From the NCBI GenBank assembly GCA_000510425.1, contig AZKM01000006.1, positions 1-64,000 on the forward strand: DNA of 64,000 nt. The letters run 5' to 3'. Below are positions 35,054 through 44,396 of this stretch, one piece after another. How positions within the stretch are numbered: the stretch's first letter is position 1; every line of letters starts with the position of its first letter. The notes beneath the pieces were generated by a model. The model was given only the letters and a program-made list of their open reading frames with translations. It made no database searches and was not told the origin of the DNA. The translations under genes and the position numbers were made by a program. The DNA is from Eubacterium nodatum ATCC 33099. Lineage in GTDB: Bacteria > Bacillota > Clostridia > Peptostreptococcales > Anaerovoracaceae.

Positions 35054-36430
35054 CTATAAGTTCTTTATCTCCTTTATATAGAGATTTCGAGTCATTATCG
35101 CCGTATATATAAGTCCCATAATTTCGGCAAGGGGAAAAGAAAACCACGAAGTCGTAAGACCGGCATAATTATACAACACATATGCCAAAGGCAGGATTCC
35201 CAGTAACTGACGAATCAAAGATGCCCATAAACTGTAAATACCATGACCCGTACTCTGAAAAAGTGCAGAGGATATTACATCAAAAGCTGCAGGAATAAAG
35301 CACAAGCTTATTATTCTAAGTGCCGGTACTCCTACCCTGAGCATTTCTTTATCTGCACTAAAAAATGTAAGAAGCATATCGGGAGCAATTTGAAACAGAG
35401 CAAATCCAAAAACCATTACTGTAATGGCAACGATTAAGGCTTTCTTATAAACCTCCATAAGTCTTACTTTGTTCCTTGCACCATAGTTGTATCCTATTAT
35501 AGGCATAGCTCCCTGATTCAGTCCAAAAAGAGGCATAAACACGAAGGATTGCAGCTTGAAATATACTCCCAGAACGGCAATTGCAGCGGCAGAAGAGCTT
35601 AATATAGCATTGTAGCCAAATAACATAACTGAGCCGATGGCCTGCATAACCATTCCGGGAAATCCCACTGCATATATATCTTTCACTATGTTCCAGTCCA
35701 GTTTAAAACCTTTTAGCTGAATGTCAACTGCTTTTTCTCCGGTTGACACAATATACGCCGCAACTATTAAAGAAACAAATTGTCCTGTCACAGTGGCAAT
35801 TGCAGCACCCTGAACCTCCATCCTGGGAAATCCAAACATTCCAAAGATTAAAATAGGATCCAATATGATATTTGTAACAGCGCCACTCATACTTATTATC
35901 ATAGGAGCAACCATGTTGCCGGTTGCCTGCAAAACCTTTTCCATCTGTATCTCCACCATAATAAAGATGCAGAATATGGTCACAATTCTCAAATAACTGC
36001 TGCCATAGGAAAAAATAACAGGATCACTTGTGTATAAGGTCAAAAAAGGTTTGGCAAAAAATAAACCCATCAGAGCAAATATTGCAAAATTAAAGATTCC
36101 AATTCTTATACTGGTACTTGCAGCTTTGTTGGCTTCATCAAATCTTCTTGCCCCCAGTCTTCTGGCAATCAGCGAATTAACACCCACCGCACTGCCCACT
36201 GCTACAGAAATCATAAGTATTTGTATCGGCAGTATAAGTGAAACCGCAGTCAGTGCCTTTTGACTAATCATTGCGACAAATATACTGTCGACTATATTGT
36301 ACAAAGCCACAATAGTCATAGACAAAACAGCAGGCCATGCCATCGAAGCTAAAAGCTTCCCAATAGGAGCTGTTCCCATTTTATTCTCTGCATGTATTTT
36401 TATGATGTTTTCACCTGTATTTCCTGCCAT
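35054..36430 (-). CDS. MATE family multidrug/organic cation exporter
   Basis: 458 residues with about 12 hydrophobic segments and a family-typical opening (LLASMAWPAVLSMTIVALYNIVDSIFV) and internal repeat (FGLNQGAMPIIGYNYGARN). MATE pumps use Na+ or H+ gradients; the substrate cannot be read from sequence. It ends 32 bases upstream of the activator start, so the two could be co-transcribed. Confidence 0.93.
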   Translation of the reverse strand: MAGNTGENIIKIHAENKMGTAPIGKLLASMAWPAVLSMTIVALYNIVDSIFVAMISQKALTAVSLILPIQILMISVAVGSAVGVNSLIARRLGARRFDEANKAASTSIRIGIFNFAIFALMGLFFAKPFLTLYTSDPVIFSYGSSYLRIVTIFCIFIMVEIQMEKVLQATGNMVAPMIISMSGAVTNIILDPILIFGMFGFPRMEVQGAAIATVTGQFVSLIVAAYIVSTGEKAVDIQLKGFKLDWNIVKDIYAVGFPGMVMQAIGSVMLFGYNAILSSSAAAIAVLGVYFKLQSFVFMPLFGLNQGAMPIIGYNYGARNKVRLMEVYKKALIVAITVMVFGFALFQIAPDMLLTFFSADKEMLRVGVPALRIISLCFIPAAFDVISSALFQSTGHGIYSLWASLIRQLLGILPLAYVLYNYAGLTTSWFSFPLAEIMGLIYTAIMTRNLYIKEIKNL

Positions 36431-36511
36431 CTTAAAGCGATTTTCCTTTCCTATTTATATAACATTCCCTGATTTATAGCTTATAATCATTCATCATTAA
36501 AAAAATTATAC

Positions 36512-36857
36512 AAAAAAACGGGCAGGTCTGTAAGCCGGGTTCTGTATTCGATGATCATCTATCTAGGCGCTGCATCTCTGTGCGCTCATGCGGTCCACCA
36601 TTTGGGAGGCAGCGGGTAGCCGCCTTTGTCCCACCGACCTTGCTCCGGATGGGGTTTACACGGCCAATATGTCTCCACATTGCCGGTGAGCTCTTACCTC
36701 ACCATTTCAACCTTACCACGGCACTACCCGTTTCGGCGGTATGTTTCTGTTGCACTTTCCCTATAGTTACCTACGCCGGATGTTATCACGGCATCCTTAC
36801 CCTTTGGAGCCCGGACTTTCCTCATGCTCTCGCACGCGACCATCTGACCTACCCATG
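36512..36857 (-). ncRNA. rnpB: RNase P RNA (rnpB)
   Basis: About 345 bases on the minus strand. The P4/CR-I core GAGGAAAGTCCGGGCTC is present near the 5' end, the 3' side has AATACAGAACCCGGCTTA, and P1 pairs GGGTAGGTC with GACCTGCCC. A T7 tract follows at 36512-36518. The overall form looks type A, as in most Clostridia, not the type B of Bacilli. It is the catalytic RNA that matures tRNA 5' ends. Its promoter overlaps the stop of nif3. Confidence 0.96.
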
Positions 36858-36864
36858 AATACGA

Positions 36865-36893
36865 ATTTTACCACAAATAAGGATTAATATCAA
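36865..36893 (-). promoter_or_regulatory. rnpB promoter inside nif3
   Basis: Minus-strand TTGATA (36888-36893), 17-base spacer, TAAAAT (36865-36870). The first three bases of the -10 box are the nif3 TAA stop codon, and the predicted start matches the 5' end of P1. Confidence 0.8.
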
Positions 36894-37638
36894 TCTCAGA
36901 AGCTATCACTTCTATACAATTTTTTTGATTAATTTTGTCTGCCATGTTTTCGGCAAAGATTTTCTCCGTAGCAAAGTGTCCGGCATCAAGGACTGCAATT
37001 CCCATTGCCTTTGCCGCCTGGGCAAAATGATATTTAACATCACCGGTAATAAATAAATCGCATCCTTCTTCAAAGGCATCTTGAATAAAATCGGCACCTC
37101 CACCTGTACAGATTCCGACTTTTAGCAGTTTACTGTCAGGCTCCCCTATAAATCTGAAATATCTTGAGTCAACACCCAATTTTTTTTCTAGAATTTCAAC
37201 AATTTCCCCCGGGATAAGGGGCAATGGCAGATATCCTCTTCTGCAGAATTCGTTATCCTTTGCAAACCTGCCCACATTATCAAGTCCTAAAAGATGCGCC
37301 AGATAATCATTATTGCCGCCATCGATTTTATCAAAGGATGTGTGGCATGAATAGACTGAAATGCCGGCGGTTATCAGCCTAATATATAACTTTCCCATAA
37401 AATTATTATAGTCAACACTTGTCATTCCCGACCTTGTCATAGGATGATGAGTTACAATCACATCACATCCTTTAGAAACAGCTTCATCTATAACAGAATC
37501 TGTGATTTCTAAAGCTGTAAGTACCCTATTTACTTTATCTTTTTCTGTATTTATTTGAATACCGCAGTTATCCCATGATTCTGCTAAATCATTTGGACAT
37601 AATTTCTCCATCATCTTATAAAATTCACTTTTTATCAT
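36868..37638 (-). CDS. Nif3-like dinuclear metal-centre protein (YqfO)
   Basis: 256 residues with the Nif3/DUF34 metal motifs: CDVIVTHHPM near residue 60, CHTSFDKIDGGNN, and DAGHFATEKIFAE near the C-terminus. These proteins form toroidal hexamers with two metals per subunit and have been linked to GTP cyclohydrolase-like or metal-homeostasis roles, none settled. It lies directly after trmK, as in the B. subtilis sigA-yqfN-yqfO order. Confidence 0.9.
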   Translation of the reverse strand: MIKSEFYKMMEKLCPNDLAESWDNCGIQINTEKDKVNRVLTALEITDSVIDEAVSKGCDVIVTHHPMTRSGMTSVDYNNFMGKLYIRLITAGISVYSCHTSFDKIDGGNNDYLAHLLGLDNVGRFAKDNEFCRRGYLPLPLIPGEIVEILEKKLGVDSRYFRFIGEPDSKLLKVGICTGGGADFIQDAFEEGCDLFITGDVKYHFAQAAKAMGIAVLDAGHFATEKIFAENMADKINQKNCIEVIASEIDINPYLW

Positions 37639-38343
37639 TTATAATTCTCCCATCAAAGTTTCGATTCTGGCTATATTTTCATCTACATCATGCTTTCTGG
37701 ATAAATTTCCGTATCCTAATTTTTCCTTAATGGCACGATGTTTAGAAAGTTCCCTTAATAGGTATTCTTGTGTGTACTCATTCTTATTGCTAATTAAAGT
37801 ATCCGGATATTCCCATAGGGGGGATTTTTCCTCTTCCGCACATTTTGTAGGCTCCTTTTTAAAATCAATCAAAGGCGTAACGATGAATATGCTGGGAAGA
37901 AACTTTCCCTCCTTCACAATGATTTCTTTCTCTATTCTAAAGCCGTTATTGTGAAGCCAAAATCTTAAATGCCCTAAGTTATTTCTAGGCTGTAAAATAA
38001 ACTTTTTAAAACTTCTTGAATGACTAATGTCATCTTCCAGTATCGAAGAAATTAAAATTCCTCCCATCCCTGCAATGGAAATAACATCAACTTCCCCTGA
38101 TTTTAAAACTTTAAGTCCATCACCTTCTCGAATATCGAATTTCACTCCCGGTCTATATAAATTACAATCTTTTAAAGCTTTTTCTAAAGAACCTCTGCTT
38201 ATATCAGATAAAATGACATGGGGACATTTTCCAATCTGTTTTAAATAGATTGGCAGGTAACCATGATCTGTTCCGATGTCAGCTAAAGTTTCTCCAAAGC
38301 TGACCTCCTCCGCCATAGCCTGTAATCTGTCACTTAATTTCAT
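37639..38343 (-). CDS. trmK: tRNA (adenine-22-N1) methyltransferase TrmK
   Basis: 234 residues from the ATG at 38343 (GGAGG upstream); a longer frame has a Cys/Ser-rich non-family extension. Begins MKLSDRLQAMAEEV and has the SAM motif ADIGTDHGYLPIYL, then SIAGMGGILI and LQPRNNLGHLRFWL, as in TrmK (YqfN). It methylates A22 of tRNA, for example tRNA-Ser. The stop abuts the nif3 start. Confidence 0.92.
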   Translation of the reverse strand: MKLSDRLQAMAEEVSFGETLADIGTDHGYLPIYLKQIGKCPHVILSDISRGSLEKALKDCNLYRPGVKFDIREGDGLKVLKSGEVDVISIAGMGGILISSILEDDISHSRSFKKFILQPRNNLGHLRFWLHNNGFRIEKEIIVKEGKFLPSIFIVTPLIDFKKEPTKCAEEEKSPLWEYPDTLISNKNEYTQEYLLRELSKHRAIKEKLGYGNLSRKHDVDENIARIETLMGEL

Positions 38344-38396
38344 GAATCCTCCACACCCGCAGCTATGTTCACAACTGTAACTTCCAAAATTCCCAA

Positions 38397-38424
38397 AAGA
38401 ACTCCACATAAAAGTGGAGTTCTT
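38397..38424 (-). terminator. terminator after rpoD
   Basis: An 11-bp perfect stem (AAGAACTCCAC with its complement, 6-base loop) lies 9 bases after the rpoD stop, with TTTTGGG after it on the minus strand. The T-tract is short, so partial read-through into trmK is possible. Confidence 0.7.
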
Positions 38425-38432
38425 GTATTTGC

Positions 38433-39665
38433 CTATTCTAAGTAATCCTTCAGTTTCTTACTTCTGCTCGGATGACGAAGCTTTCTCAGGGCCTTTGCCT
38501 CAATTTGACGAATTCTTTCACGGGTTACATCAAACTCCTTACCTACTTCCTCCAAGGTTCTTGACCTTCCGTCATCTAAACCGAAGCGAAGCTTCAAAAC
38601 TTTCTGCTCTCTGTCTGTTAATGTGTCAAGAACCTCCACCAGCTGTTCTTTTAACATTGAAAATGCTGCAGCTTCTGCCGGTGCCGGAACATCATCATCC
38701 GGTATAAAATCACCCAAATGACTGTCTTCTTCCTCACCGATTGGAGTTTCAAGCGATACAGGTTCTTGGGCGATCTTTTGAATTTCTCTGACCTTTTCAA
38801 CGGTTATTCCCATCTCCTTTGAAATTTCCTCCGGAGTAGGTTCTCTTCCATAAGTCTGAAGCAGCTGTCTTGACACTCTAATCAGCTTATTTATTGTTTC
38901 AACCATGTGAACAGGGATTCTGATGGTTCGTGCCTGGTCTGCTATTGCCCTTGTAATAGCCTGTCTGATCCACCATGTAGCGTAGGTGGAAAATTTATAT
39001 CCTTTTCTATAATCAAATTTGTCTACGGCTTTTATCAAACCCAGATTTCCTTCTTGAATCAGATCCAGAAAAAGCATTCCCCTCCCTACATATCTCTTTG
39101 CAATACTTACAACCAGACGGAGATTTGCTTCGCAGAGTCTTTGCTTTGCATAATCATCCCCTTCTTCCATTCTCTGTGCAAGATCTATTTCTTCATCTGC
39201 AGAAAGCAGAGGTACTTTACCTATCTCCTTCAAATACATTCTGACGGGATCATCTATTGCAATGCCCTTCGGTACAGTGGCATCTACATCGATTTCTCCG
39301 TTTTTCTGAACTATAACACCATCAGCATCATCATCTTTGTCTTCATCATCTTCCTCATCATTCTCTAACAATAATGTGAACTCCTCCGGAGATGTTTCTG
39401 ACTTTATTTCCACATCTTTTGCCATCAGGCAGTCATATATATCATCAATGGTATTTTTATCGATGTCGTGGGCATCCAAGTGTTTTGCCATATCTGTAAG
39501 AGTTAAAATATTATTCTTCCCGCGAGCCTCACCTAACAATCTTGAGATAAGTTCTTCTTTCATCTCCTCCGGACTCATATCCTGAATCGGATCTCTTTCA
39601 TCCGATGCGCTATCTTTCCTCTTACTTAATTTCTCATTGTTTTTTGTAGTGTCCTTACTCATCAT
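38433..39665 (-). CDS. rpoD: RNA polymerase primary sigma factor (SigA)
   Basis: 410 residues. An acidic N-terminal region 1.1-like segment, region 1.2/2.1 ([20 protein letters not shown]), region 2.3-2.4 ([21 protein letters not shown]), and region 4.2 with a helix-turn-helix ([22 protein letters not shown]). It recognises the TTGACA/TATAAT promoters found across this window. It sits after dnaG (17 bases), the classic macromolecular synthesis operon. Confidence 0.97.
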   Translation of the reverse strand: MMSKDTTKNNEKLSKRKDSASDERDPIQDMSPEEMKEELISRLLGEARGKNNILTLTDMAKHLDAHDIDKNTIDDIYDCLMAKDVEIKSETSPEEFTLLLENDEEDDEDKDDDADGVIVQKNGEIDVDATVPKGIAIDDPVRMYLKEIGKVPLLSADEEIDLAQRMEEGDDYAKQRLCEANLRLVVSIAKRYVGRGMLFLDLIQEGNLGLIKAVDKFDYRKGYKFSTYATWWIRQAITRAIADQARTIRIPVHMVETINKLIRVSRQLLQTYGREPTPEEISKEMGITVEKVREIQKIAQEPVSLETPIGEEEDSHLGDFIPDDDVPAPAEAAAFSMLKEQLVEVLDTLTDREQKVLKLRFGLDDGRSRTLEEVGKEFDVTRERIRQIEAKALRKLRHPSRSKKLKDYLE

Positions 39666-39681
39666 TTCCCCTTACACCAAA

Positions 39682-41433
39682 TTACTGCATAAATTTCTTT
39701 TTATCCTTCTGAACCTTCATCAATTCATCAGTAATCTTTCTAATAGAATCCTCATTACTTTCTTCGTCTGCCATGGAAAGCTTGAGCAGCAAAACTTTTT
39801 CTTTTTCAGCAAGAAGCCGCGCCCGGTTCTTTCTAACACACTCTTTGAATACCTCCTCATGATTGTTGTCAATTACAGTGTTATCAATAACATCTCTTAA
39901 AATGACAATCTCTCTATCCTCCAAACCGGAGAGTATGTTTTCGAGTTTGAAAAAGCTATGAATTCTCAAGTCTTCATGAGCCACCGACAAAATCTTACGA
40001 CAAAATCCCGACTGAATTAAATCAGGTTCAGAAATAATCTTATCTATATATGTTTCTTCGGAAAAAGCCAGTTTTATCAATGTCTTTTCCAATGATGAAA
40101 GCTCCGGGTTATCATTTTGCAAATCTTCTCTTCCATTTCTGTCACGGTTCTTTTCATCTGTAGTCTTAAAATTCCGGTATAATTCTCTGTCAATTGCAGA
40201 TTGAGAAATCCCCAAGTCTTTGGAAACTTTTTTCTTGTAAATTTCCTGCTCCAGCGGGGTCATTTCTGATATTATTTCTACTGCCTTCTGAAGATATTCC
40301 AGTCTGTCTTCATCAAGTTCAAGATCATAACCGTTCTTTGCAGATTCAAGTTTGTAATCTCCATAAGGAAGAGCTTTATCAATTAATTCCAAAAAAGCTT
40401 TCTTCCCGTTTTTTTTAATATATTCGTCCGGATCTTTTCCGTCAGTAACATGTAAAACCTTTACCTTTGACTTTTCTTTCCTCAGAATTTCTATCCCTCT
40501 TAATGCAGCTTTTCTACCGGCAGAATCTGAATCATAGCTCAAAATCACCTCTTTGACATAACGATTAAGAAGCTTTGCCTGATTTTCAGTGAGAGCTGTA
40601 CCTAAACTTGCCGCCACATTCTCAACGCCACTCTGAAACAGCGAAATCACATCCATATAACCTTCTACCAGAATCATTTTTCCTTCTTTTCCTGCTGACT
40701 GCCTGGAAATATTAAGTCCGTATAGATTATTTTTCTTCTGAAAAATGATACTTTCAGGAGAATTGAGATATTTGGGTTCATTTTCATCATCTACAGTTCT
40801 TCCGCCAAAGCCTATTACCTTGCCGCCGGTATTGATTATTGGGAACATCACACGATTCCTAAATCTATCATAGTATTTACCCTTAGAACCCGAAATCAAA
40901 CCTAATTCCCGCATTTTTTTATCTTCAACACCCTTGAATTTTAAATGTTTATAGAGGCTGTCCCACTCTCTGTCGGCATATCCTATTCCAAATTTTTTCA
41001 GCACGGCGGGAGCAATCCCCCTATTTTTCATATAAGCATACCCTTTGTTTGCTTTTTGGGTGAATGAATGATAAAAAAATTCAGCCGTTATCCTGTTTAT
41101 TTCATAATATTCATTCCTATTATCATAACCGCCATTTTTTTCCAGCAGAATTCCATATTCATCTGCAAGTTTTTCAACAGCTTCTGAAAAGTCCATATTA
41201 TAATATCGCTTTACAAATTCTATAACATCACCCGAAGCACCGCATCCAAAGCAGGTAAAATACTGCTTTTGTTCCGATACGACAAAAGACGGTGTTTTTT
41301 CATTGTGAAAAGGACAAATACCTTTATGATTTGAGCCTGCTCGTTTTAGCGGAACCGCTTGACCGATAACATTCACAATATCAACTTGATTCTTTAAACT
41401 TTCAATTGAACTTTGAGAAATAGAAAAGCTCAT
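39682..41433 (-). CDS. dnaG: DNA primase
   Basis: 583 residues. CHCC zinc ribbon (Cys40, His43, Cys61, Cys64), the RNA polymerase domain with FGIGYADREWDSLY, TOPRIM segment (ILVEGYMDVISLFQSG, LSYDSDSAGRKAALRG), and a C-terminal DnaB-binding region. It makes primers for replication. It begins the dnaG-rpoD pair with about 45 bases upstream. Confidence 0.96.
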   Translation of the reverse strand: MSFSISQSSIESLKNQVDIVNVIGQAVPLKRAGSNHKGICPFHNEKTPSFVVSEQKQYFTCFGCGASGDVIEFVKRYYNMDFSEAVEKLADEYGILLEKNGGYDNRNEYYEINRITAEFFYHSFTQKANKGYAYMKNRGIAPAVLKKFGIGYADREWDSLYKHLKFKGVEDKKMRELGLISGSKGKYYDRFRNRVMFPIINTGGKVIGFGGRTVDDENEPKYLNSPESIIFQKKNNLYGLNISRQSAGKEGKMILVEGYMDVISLFQSGVENVAASLGTALTENQAKLLNRYVKEVILSYDSDSAGRKAALRGIEILRKEKSKVKVLHVTDGKDPDEYIKKNGKKAFLELIDKALPYGDYKLESAKNGYDLELDEDRLEYLQKAVEIISEMTPLEQEIYKKKVSKDLGISQSAIDRELYRNFKTTDEKNRDRNGREDLQNDNPELSSLEKTLIKLAFSEETYIDKIISEPDLIQSGFCRKILSVAHEDLRIHSFFKLENILSGLEDREIVILRDVIDNTVIDNNHEEVFKECVRKNRARLLAEKEKVLLLKLSMADEESNEDSIRKITDELMKVQKDKKKFMQ

Positions 41434-41479
41434 CGCATCTGTCCTTTCTTTGAATTTTTATACTAAATTCTATATGTTT

Positions 41480-42487
41480 TTAAAATTTCTGAGGTACGAA
41501 TATCTCTGAATACATCTTAACTGCAAATCTGTCTGTCATGCCTGCCACATAGTCTTTGACCGCTATATTTGTACCTTCTTCCTTTGCTATAATCTGAAGG
41601 TCCTCCGGCAACTTTTTAGGATGCTCCAGAAAATAATTGTATAACGAAGTTATCACAACTTCAAGTTTTGCAAGATCCTCTTCTCTTTTAACCGAGTTAC
41701 TCTTATACACATTCCTGAACATAAAATTTCTTAATAAGTTAAGCTCTGCCGTATGTTTTTCATCCATTGCCACCGTAGGCATTCCGTCACTGTTTTTCAC
41801 CACATTCTCTATCATATTCATAATTCTTTCTCCGTGACTGCAGCCAAAGAGTTCAAGAGAAGATTCGGGCAAATCTTCGGTGGAGATAACGCCGCTTCTG
41901 ATGGCATCATCTATATCATGGTTTATATATGCGATTCTATCGCTGATTTTCACAACCTGACCCTCCGGGGTATCCGGCAGAGTTTTTCCGGTATGGTGCA
42001 GGATTCCGTTTCTTACTTCATAACTCAGATTCATACCTCTCTTATTATTGTGATTCTCCAGAACATCGATGACTCTTAGGCTTTGTATATTGTGATGAAA
42101 TCCCCCGGGATGAATAGAGTTAAGTACAATTTCTCCGTTATGTCCAAAAGGAGTATGTCCCAGATCATGTCCAAGAGCAATCGCATTGGTCAAATCCATA
42201 TTAAGATTAAGGATTCTTGCTATACTTGTTGCCACCTGGTTGACCTCAATAGTATGGGTCAGCCTGGTTCTATAGTGATCTCCCTCCGGAGAAAGAAACA
42301 CCTGAGTTTTATGCATAAGTCTCCTGAAAGCTTTTGAATGTATTATTCTATCCCTATCTCTCTGAAATATCGTTCTATATTCACACTGGGTTTCTTCAAC
42401 TTCTCTTCCTTTGCTATTCACAGCTTTAGTTGCAAAGCCGGAAAGTTCCCTCAGTTCTCTTTCTTCTAAATCTAATCTCATCTGCAT
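41480..42487 (-). CDS. dgt: dGTP triphosphohydrolase-like HD protein
   Basis: 335 residues with the SAMHD1/dGTPase HD motif series: RDRIIHSKAFRRLMHKTQVF, RLTHTIEVNQVA, and GHDLGHTPFGHNGE. The family removes triphosphate from dNTPs, mainly dGTP, or has other nucleotide substrates. It lies between dut (2-base gap) and dnaG, so two nucleotide-pool enzymes precede the primase gene. Confidence 0.9.
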   Translation of the reverse strand: MQMRLDLEERELRELSGFATKAVNSKGREVEETQCEYRTIFQRDRDRIIHSKAFRRLMHKTQVFLSPEGDHYRTRLTHTIEVNQVATSIARILNLNMDLTNAIALGHDLGHTPFGHNGEIVLNSIHPGGFHHNIQSLRVIDVLENHNNKRGMNLSYEVRNGILHHTGKTLPDTPEGQVVKISDRIAYINHDIDDAIRSGVISTEDLPESSLELFGCSHGERIMNMIENVVKNSDGMPTVAMDEKHTAELNLLRNFMFRNVYKSNSVKREEDLAKLEVVITSLYNYFLEHPKKLPEDLQIIAKEEGTNIAVKDYVAGMTDRFAVKMYSEIFVPQKF

Positions 42488-42489
42488 AA

Positions 42490-42918
42490 TTATACCCCTG
42501 TATGTCCAAAACCGCCCTCTCCCCGTTCGGTATATGAAAGTTTGTCCGTTATTTCAAATTCAACATACTCATATTTATTTATCACAACCTGTGCAATCCT
42601 GTCACCATTATGTATTGTAAAGTCTTCATTACTCCAGTTTATTAAAGGCACTTTAATCTCACCTCTGTAATCGGAATCAACAGTTCCTATTCCATTAACC
42701 AGTCCTACTCCGTTTCTTATAGCAAGACCGCTTCTAGCCCTGACCTGAGCTTCATACCCCTTCGGAATCTGAAAAAACAATCCCGTTGGAACCAAAGCTC
42801 GCTCACCTGATTTAAGGATAAAATCATTTTTTAAATATGCCCTTATATCAAAACCGGCTGCTCCCTCAGTTTCATATTTCGGTAAAACTCCGCTTTTGCT
42901 AATAATTTTCAGTTTCAT
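42490..42918 (-). CDS. dut: dUTP diphosphatase
   Basis: 142 residues, trimeric dUTPase type, with motif I AAGFDIRAYL, motif II RARSGLAIRNG, motif III GTVDSDYRGEI and motif V RGEGGFGHTGV. It hydrolyses dUTP to dUMP, keeping uracil out of DNA. It ends 2 bases before dgt. Confidence 0.95.
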   Translation of the reverse strand: MKLKIISKSGVLPKYETEGAAGFDIRAYLKNDFILKSGERALVPTGLFFQIPKGYEAQVRARSGLAIRNGVGLVNGIGTVDSDYRGEIKVPLINWSNEDFTIHNGDRIAQVVINKYEYVEFEITDKLSYTERGEGGFGHTGV

Positions 42919-42960
42919 ATAATGCCCTCTCCGGTTGTCAAATTATTTCAATGTTTTTGG

Positions 42961-44208
42961 CTATACCATCAGTTTCCTTAAATCCACTTTCTTATTGGAT
43001 ACACATGAGCAGCTATAATTTCTGAAATCGCAAATTTTATCTTTAATGTCATCAATACTGCGAACTGTAACGCCATCATAGCCGGAAATAACCTCTTCAG
43101 GATGGAACACCTTATTCAGCAAAATAAAGTTTTTCCCGTTTACCATCATTCTGGCTGAAGTGTTTTCCTGACTGAAAACATAGCTTGCCTTAAGCTGCTC
43201 TTTTGATGAATTAAGTTCTTCAAGAGATACAGGCTCTTTGGAAAGTGTTTCCAGTTCCTCTTCTATACCTTCGATTGCAGAACCTATCTTATCTTGATTA
43301 ACTCCTGCATATATTTCAAAATATCCGTCTTTGCTGAAATTTCCACTTGAAGAATAAACTGAATAAGCCAGTCCCTTTTGCTCTCTGATATTCTGGAAAA
43401 GTCTTGAACTCATGCTGCCGCCTAAAATATTATTCAGAACCTGAAAATCATAAAATTTCTCATCTTGAAGTGTGGGTCCTTTAGTACCTAAACAAATATG
43501 GGCCTGCTGTATGTCCTTTACCTGTGATTTAGTAAATGGGCTGTATTTATAATTCTTCCATTTGAGGGCTTCTTTCTTTGCCTTTAGCTTTTGAAAGTTA
43601 TTCTCAAAATAATCACACACATCATCGCAGTCAAAATTACCTGAAACAGATACAACAATGCTATCCCTCGTATACTGTTTTTCAACATACTCCTTCATCA
43701 CATTATGGGTTATCCTTGATAAAGAAGACGGTGTTCCTAAAATAGAATGTCCCAGGTTGCTTCCCTTGAACATATTTGAAACAAATGTATCATGTGCCAA
43801 ATCATCAGGAGCATCTTTAGTCATTTTTATTTCTTCACAGATTACTTTCCTCTCTCTGTCCAGTTCAGTCTTTTCAAAAATGGAATTCTCAAGCATATCC
43901 ACCAAAACTTCTGCCGCTTTCTTGTAATTTTTTGCAATGGATTTTACATAATAACAGGTCATTTCCTTTCCTGTAAAAGCATTTATCTGCCCACCTATTT
44001 TATCTATATCTCCTGCAATCTGTCTTGCATTTCTGTTGCTGGTCCCCTTAAACATCATGTGTTCTACAAAATGAGAAATTCCCGAGTGTTTCGCCTGTTC
44101 ATCCACTGCACCTGCTCTGACCATTATTCCAATAGCCATGGACTGAACCTGCGGCATGGTTTCCATTATTATTCTTATGCCGTTTGACAGGCTTCTAGTT
44201 GTTATCAT
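42961..44208 (-). CDS. M16 family zinc metallopeptidase (insulinase-like)
   Basis: 415 residues. The inverted zinc motif HFVEH is at 46-50 with the downstream conserved glutamate in KVICEEIKM, and the C-terminal half has the regulatory GGSMSSRLFQNIREQKGLAYSVYS signature. The length is half that of long insulinases, as in YmxG/mitochondrial-processing-type peptidases. The substrate is unknown. The start overlaps the upstream small membrane gene by 14 bases. Confidence 0.93.
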   Translation of the reverse strand: MITTRSLSNGIRIIMETMPQVQSMAIGIMVRAGAVDEQAKHSGISHFVEHMMFKGTSNRNARQIAGDIDKIGGQINAFTGKEMTCYYVKSIAKNYKKAAEVLVDMLENSIFEKTELDRERKVICEEIKMTKDAPDDLAHDTFVSNMFKGSNLGHSILGTPSSLSRITHNVMKEYVEKQYTRDSIVVSVSGNFDCDDVCDYFENNFQKLKAKKEALKWKNYKYSPFTKSQVKDIQQAHICLGTKGPTLQDEKFYDFQVLNNILGGSMSSRLFQNIREQKGLAYSVYSSSGNFSKDGYFEIYAGVNQDKIGSAIEGIEEELETLSKEPVSLEELNSSKEQLKASYVFSQENTSARMMVNGKNFILLNKVFHPEEVISGYDGVTVRSIDDIKDKICDFRNYSCSCVSNKKVDLRKLMV

Positions 44209-44389
44209 CTTTGTTTCCTCTATCCCTGTTATTTAAAATCAATAATACCGATAAGATTACGCCAATCGCAATCAAGCTATACATTTCTATTTTTTTACCA
44301 AAAACTTCTCCCAGAATTTTAGTGCTTAATAAAATGAATAGAAATATAAGCAAAACCGCTATGAGTATATATACTGCCGTTTTTTTCAT
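44195..44389 (-). CDS. small membrane protein, 64 aa
   Basis: Two hydrophobic segments (about 4-24 and 38-54) separated by a short basic loop and a hydrophilic end (NRDRGNKDDNN). A weak AGG precedes the ATG. I recognise no family. The overlap with the peptidase start and 7-base gap from the ykvI-like gene argue that it is real. An antisense frame of similar length over the same bases looks like a shadow. Confidence 0.6.
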   Translation of the reverse strand: MKKTAVYILIAVLLIFLFILLSTKILGEVFGKKIEMYSLIAIGVILSVLLILNNRDRGNKDDNN

Positions 44390-44396
44390 ATGAAAC

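Noticed and set aside
36580-36858. 92-residue plus-strand frame over the RNase P region
   Set aside because: It is antisense to rnpB, whose core motifs and P1 helix are clear.
38907-39368. 153-residue plus-strand frame
   Set aside because: It lies antisense to rpoD; composition is Cys/Ile/Tyr-rich as expected for a shadow frame.
44199-44393. 64-residue plus-strand frame opposite the small membrane gene
   Set aside because: The minus frame fits the operon spacing; the plus frame has none.
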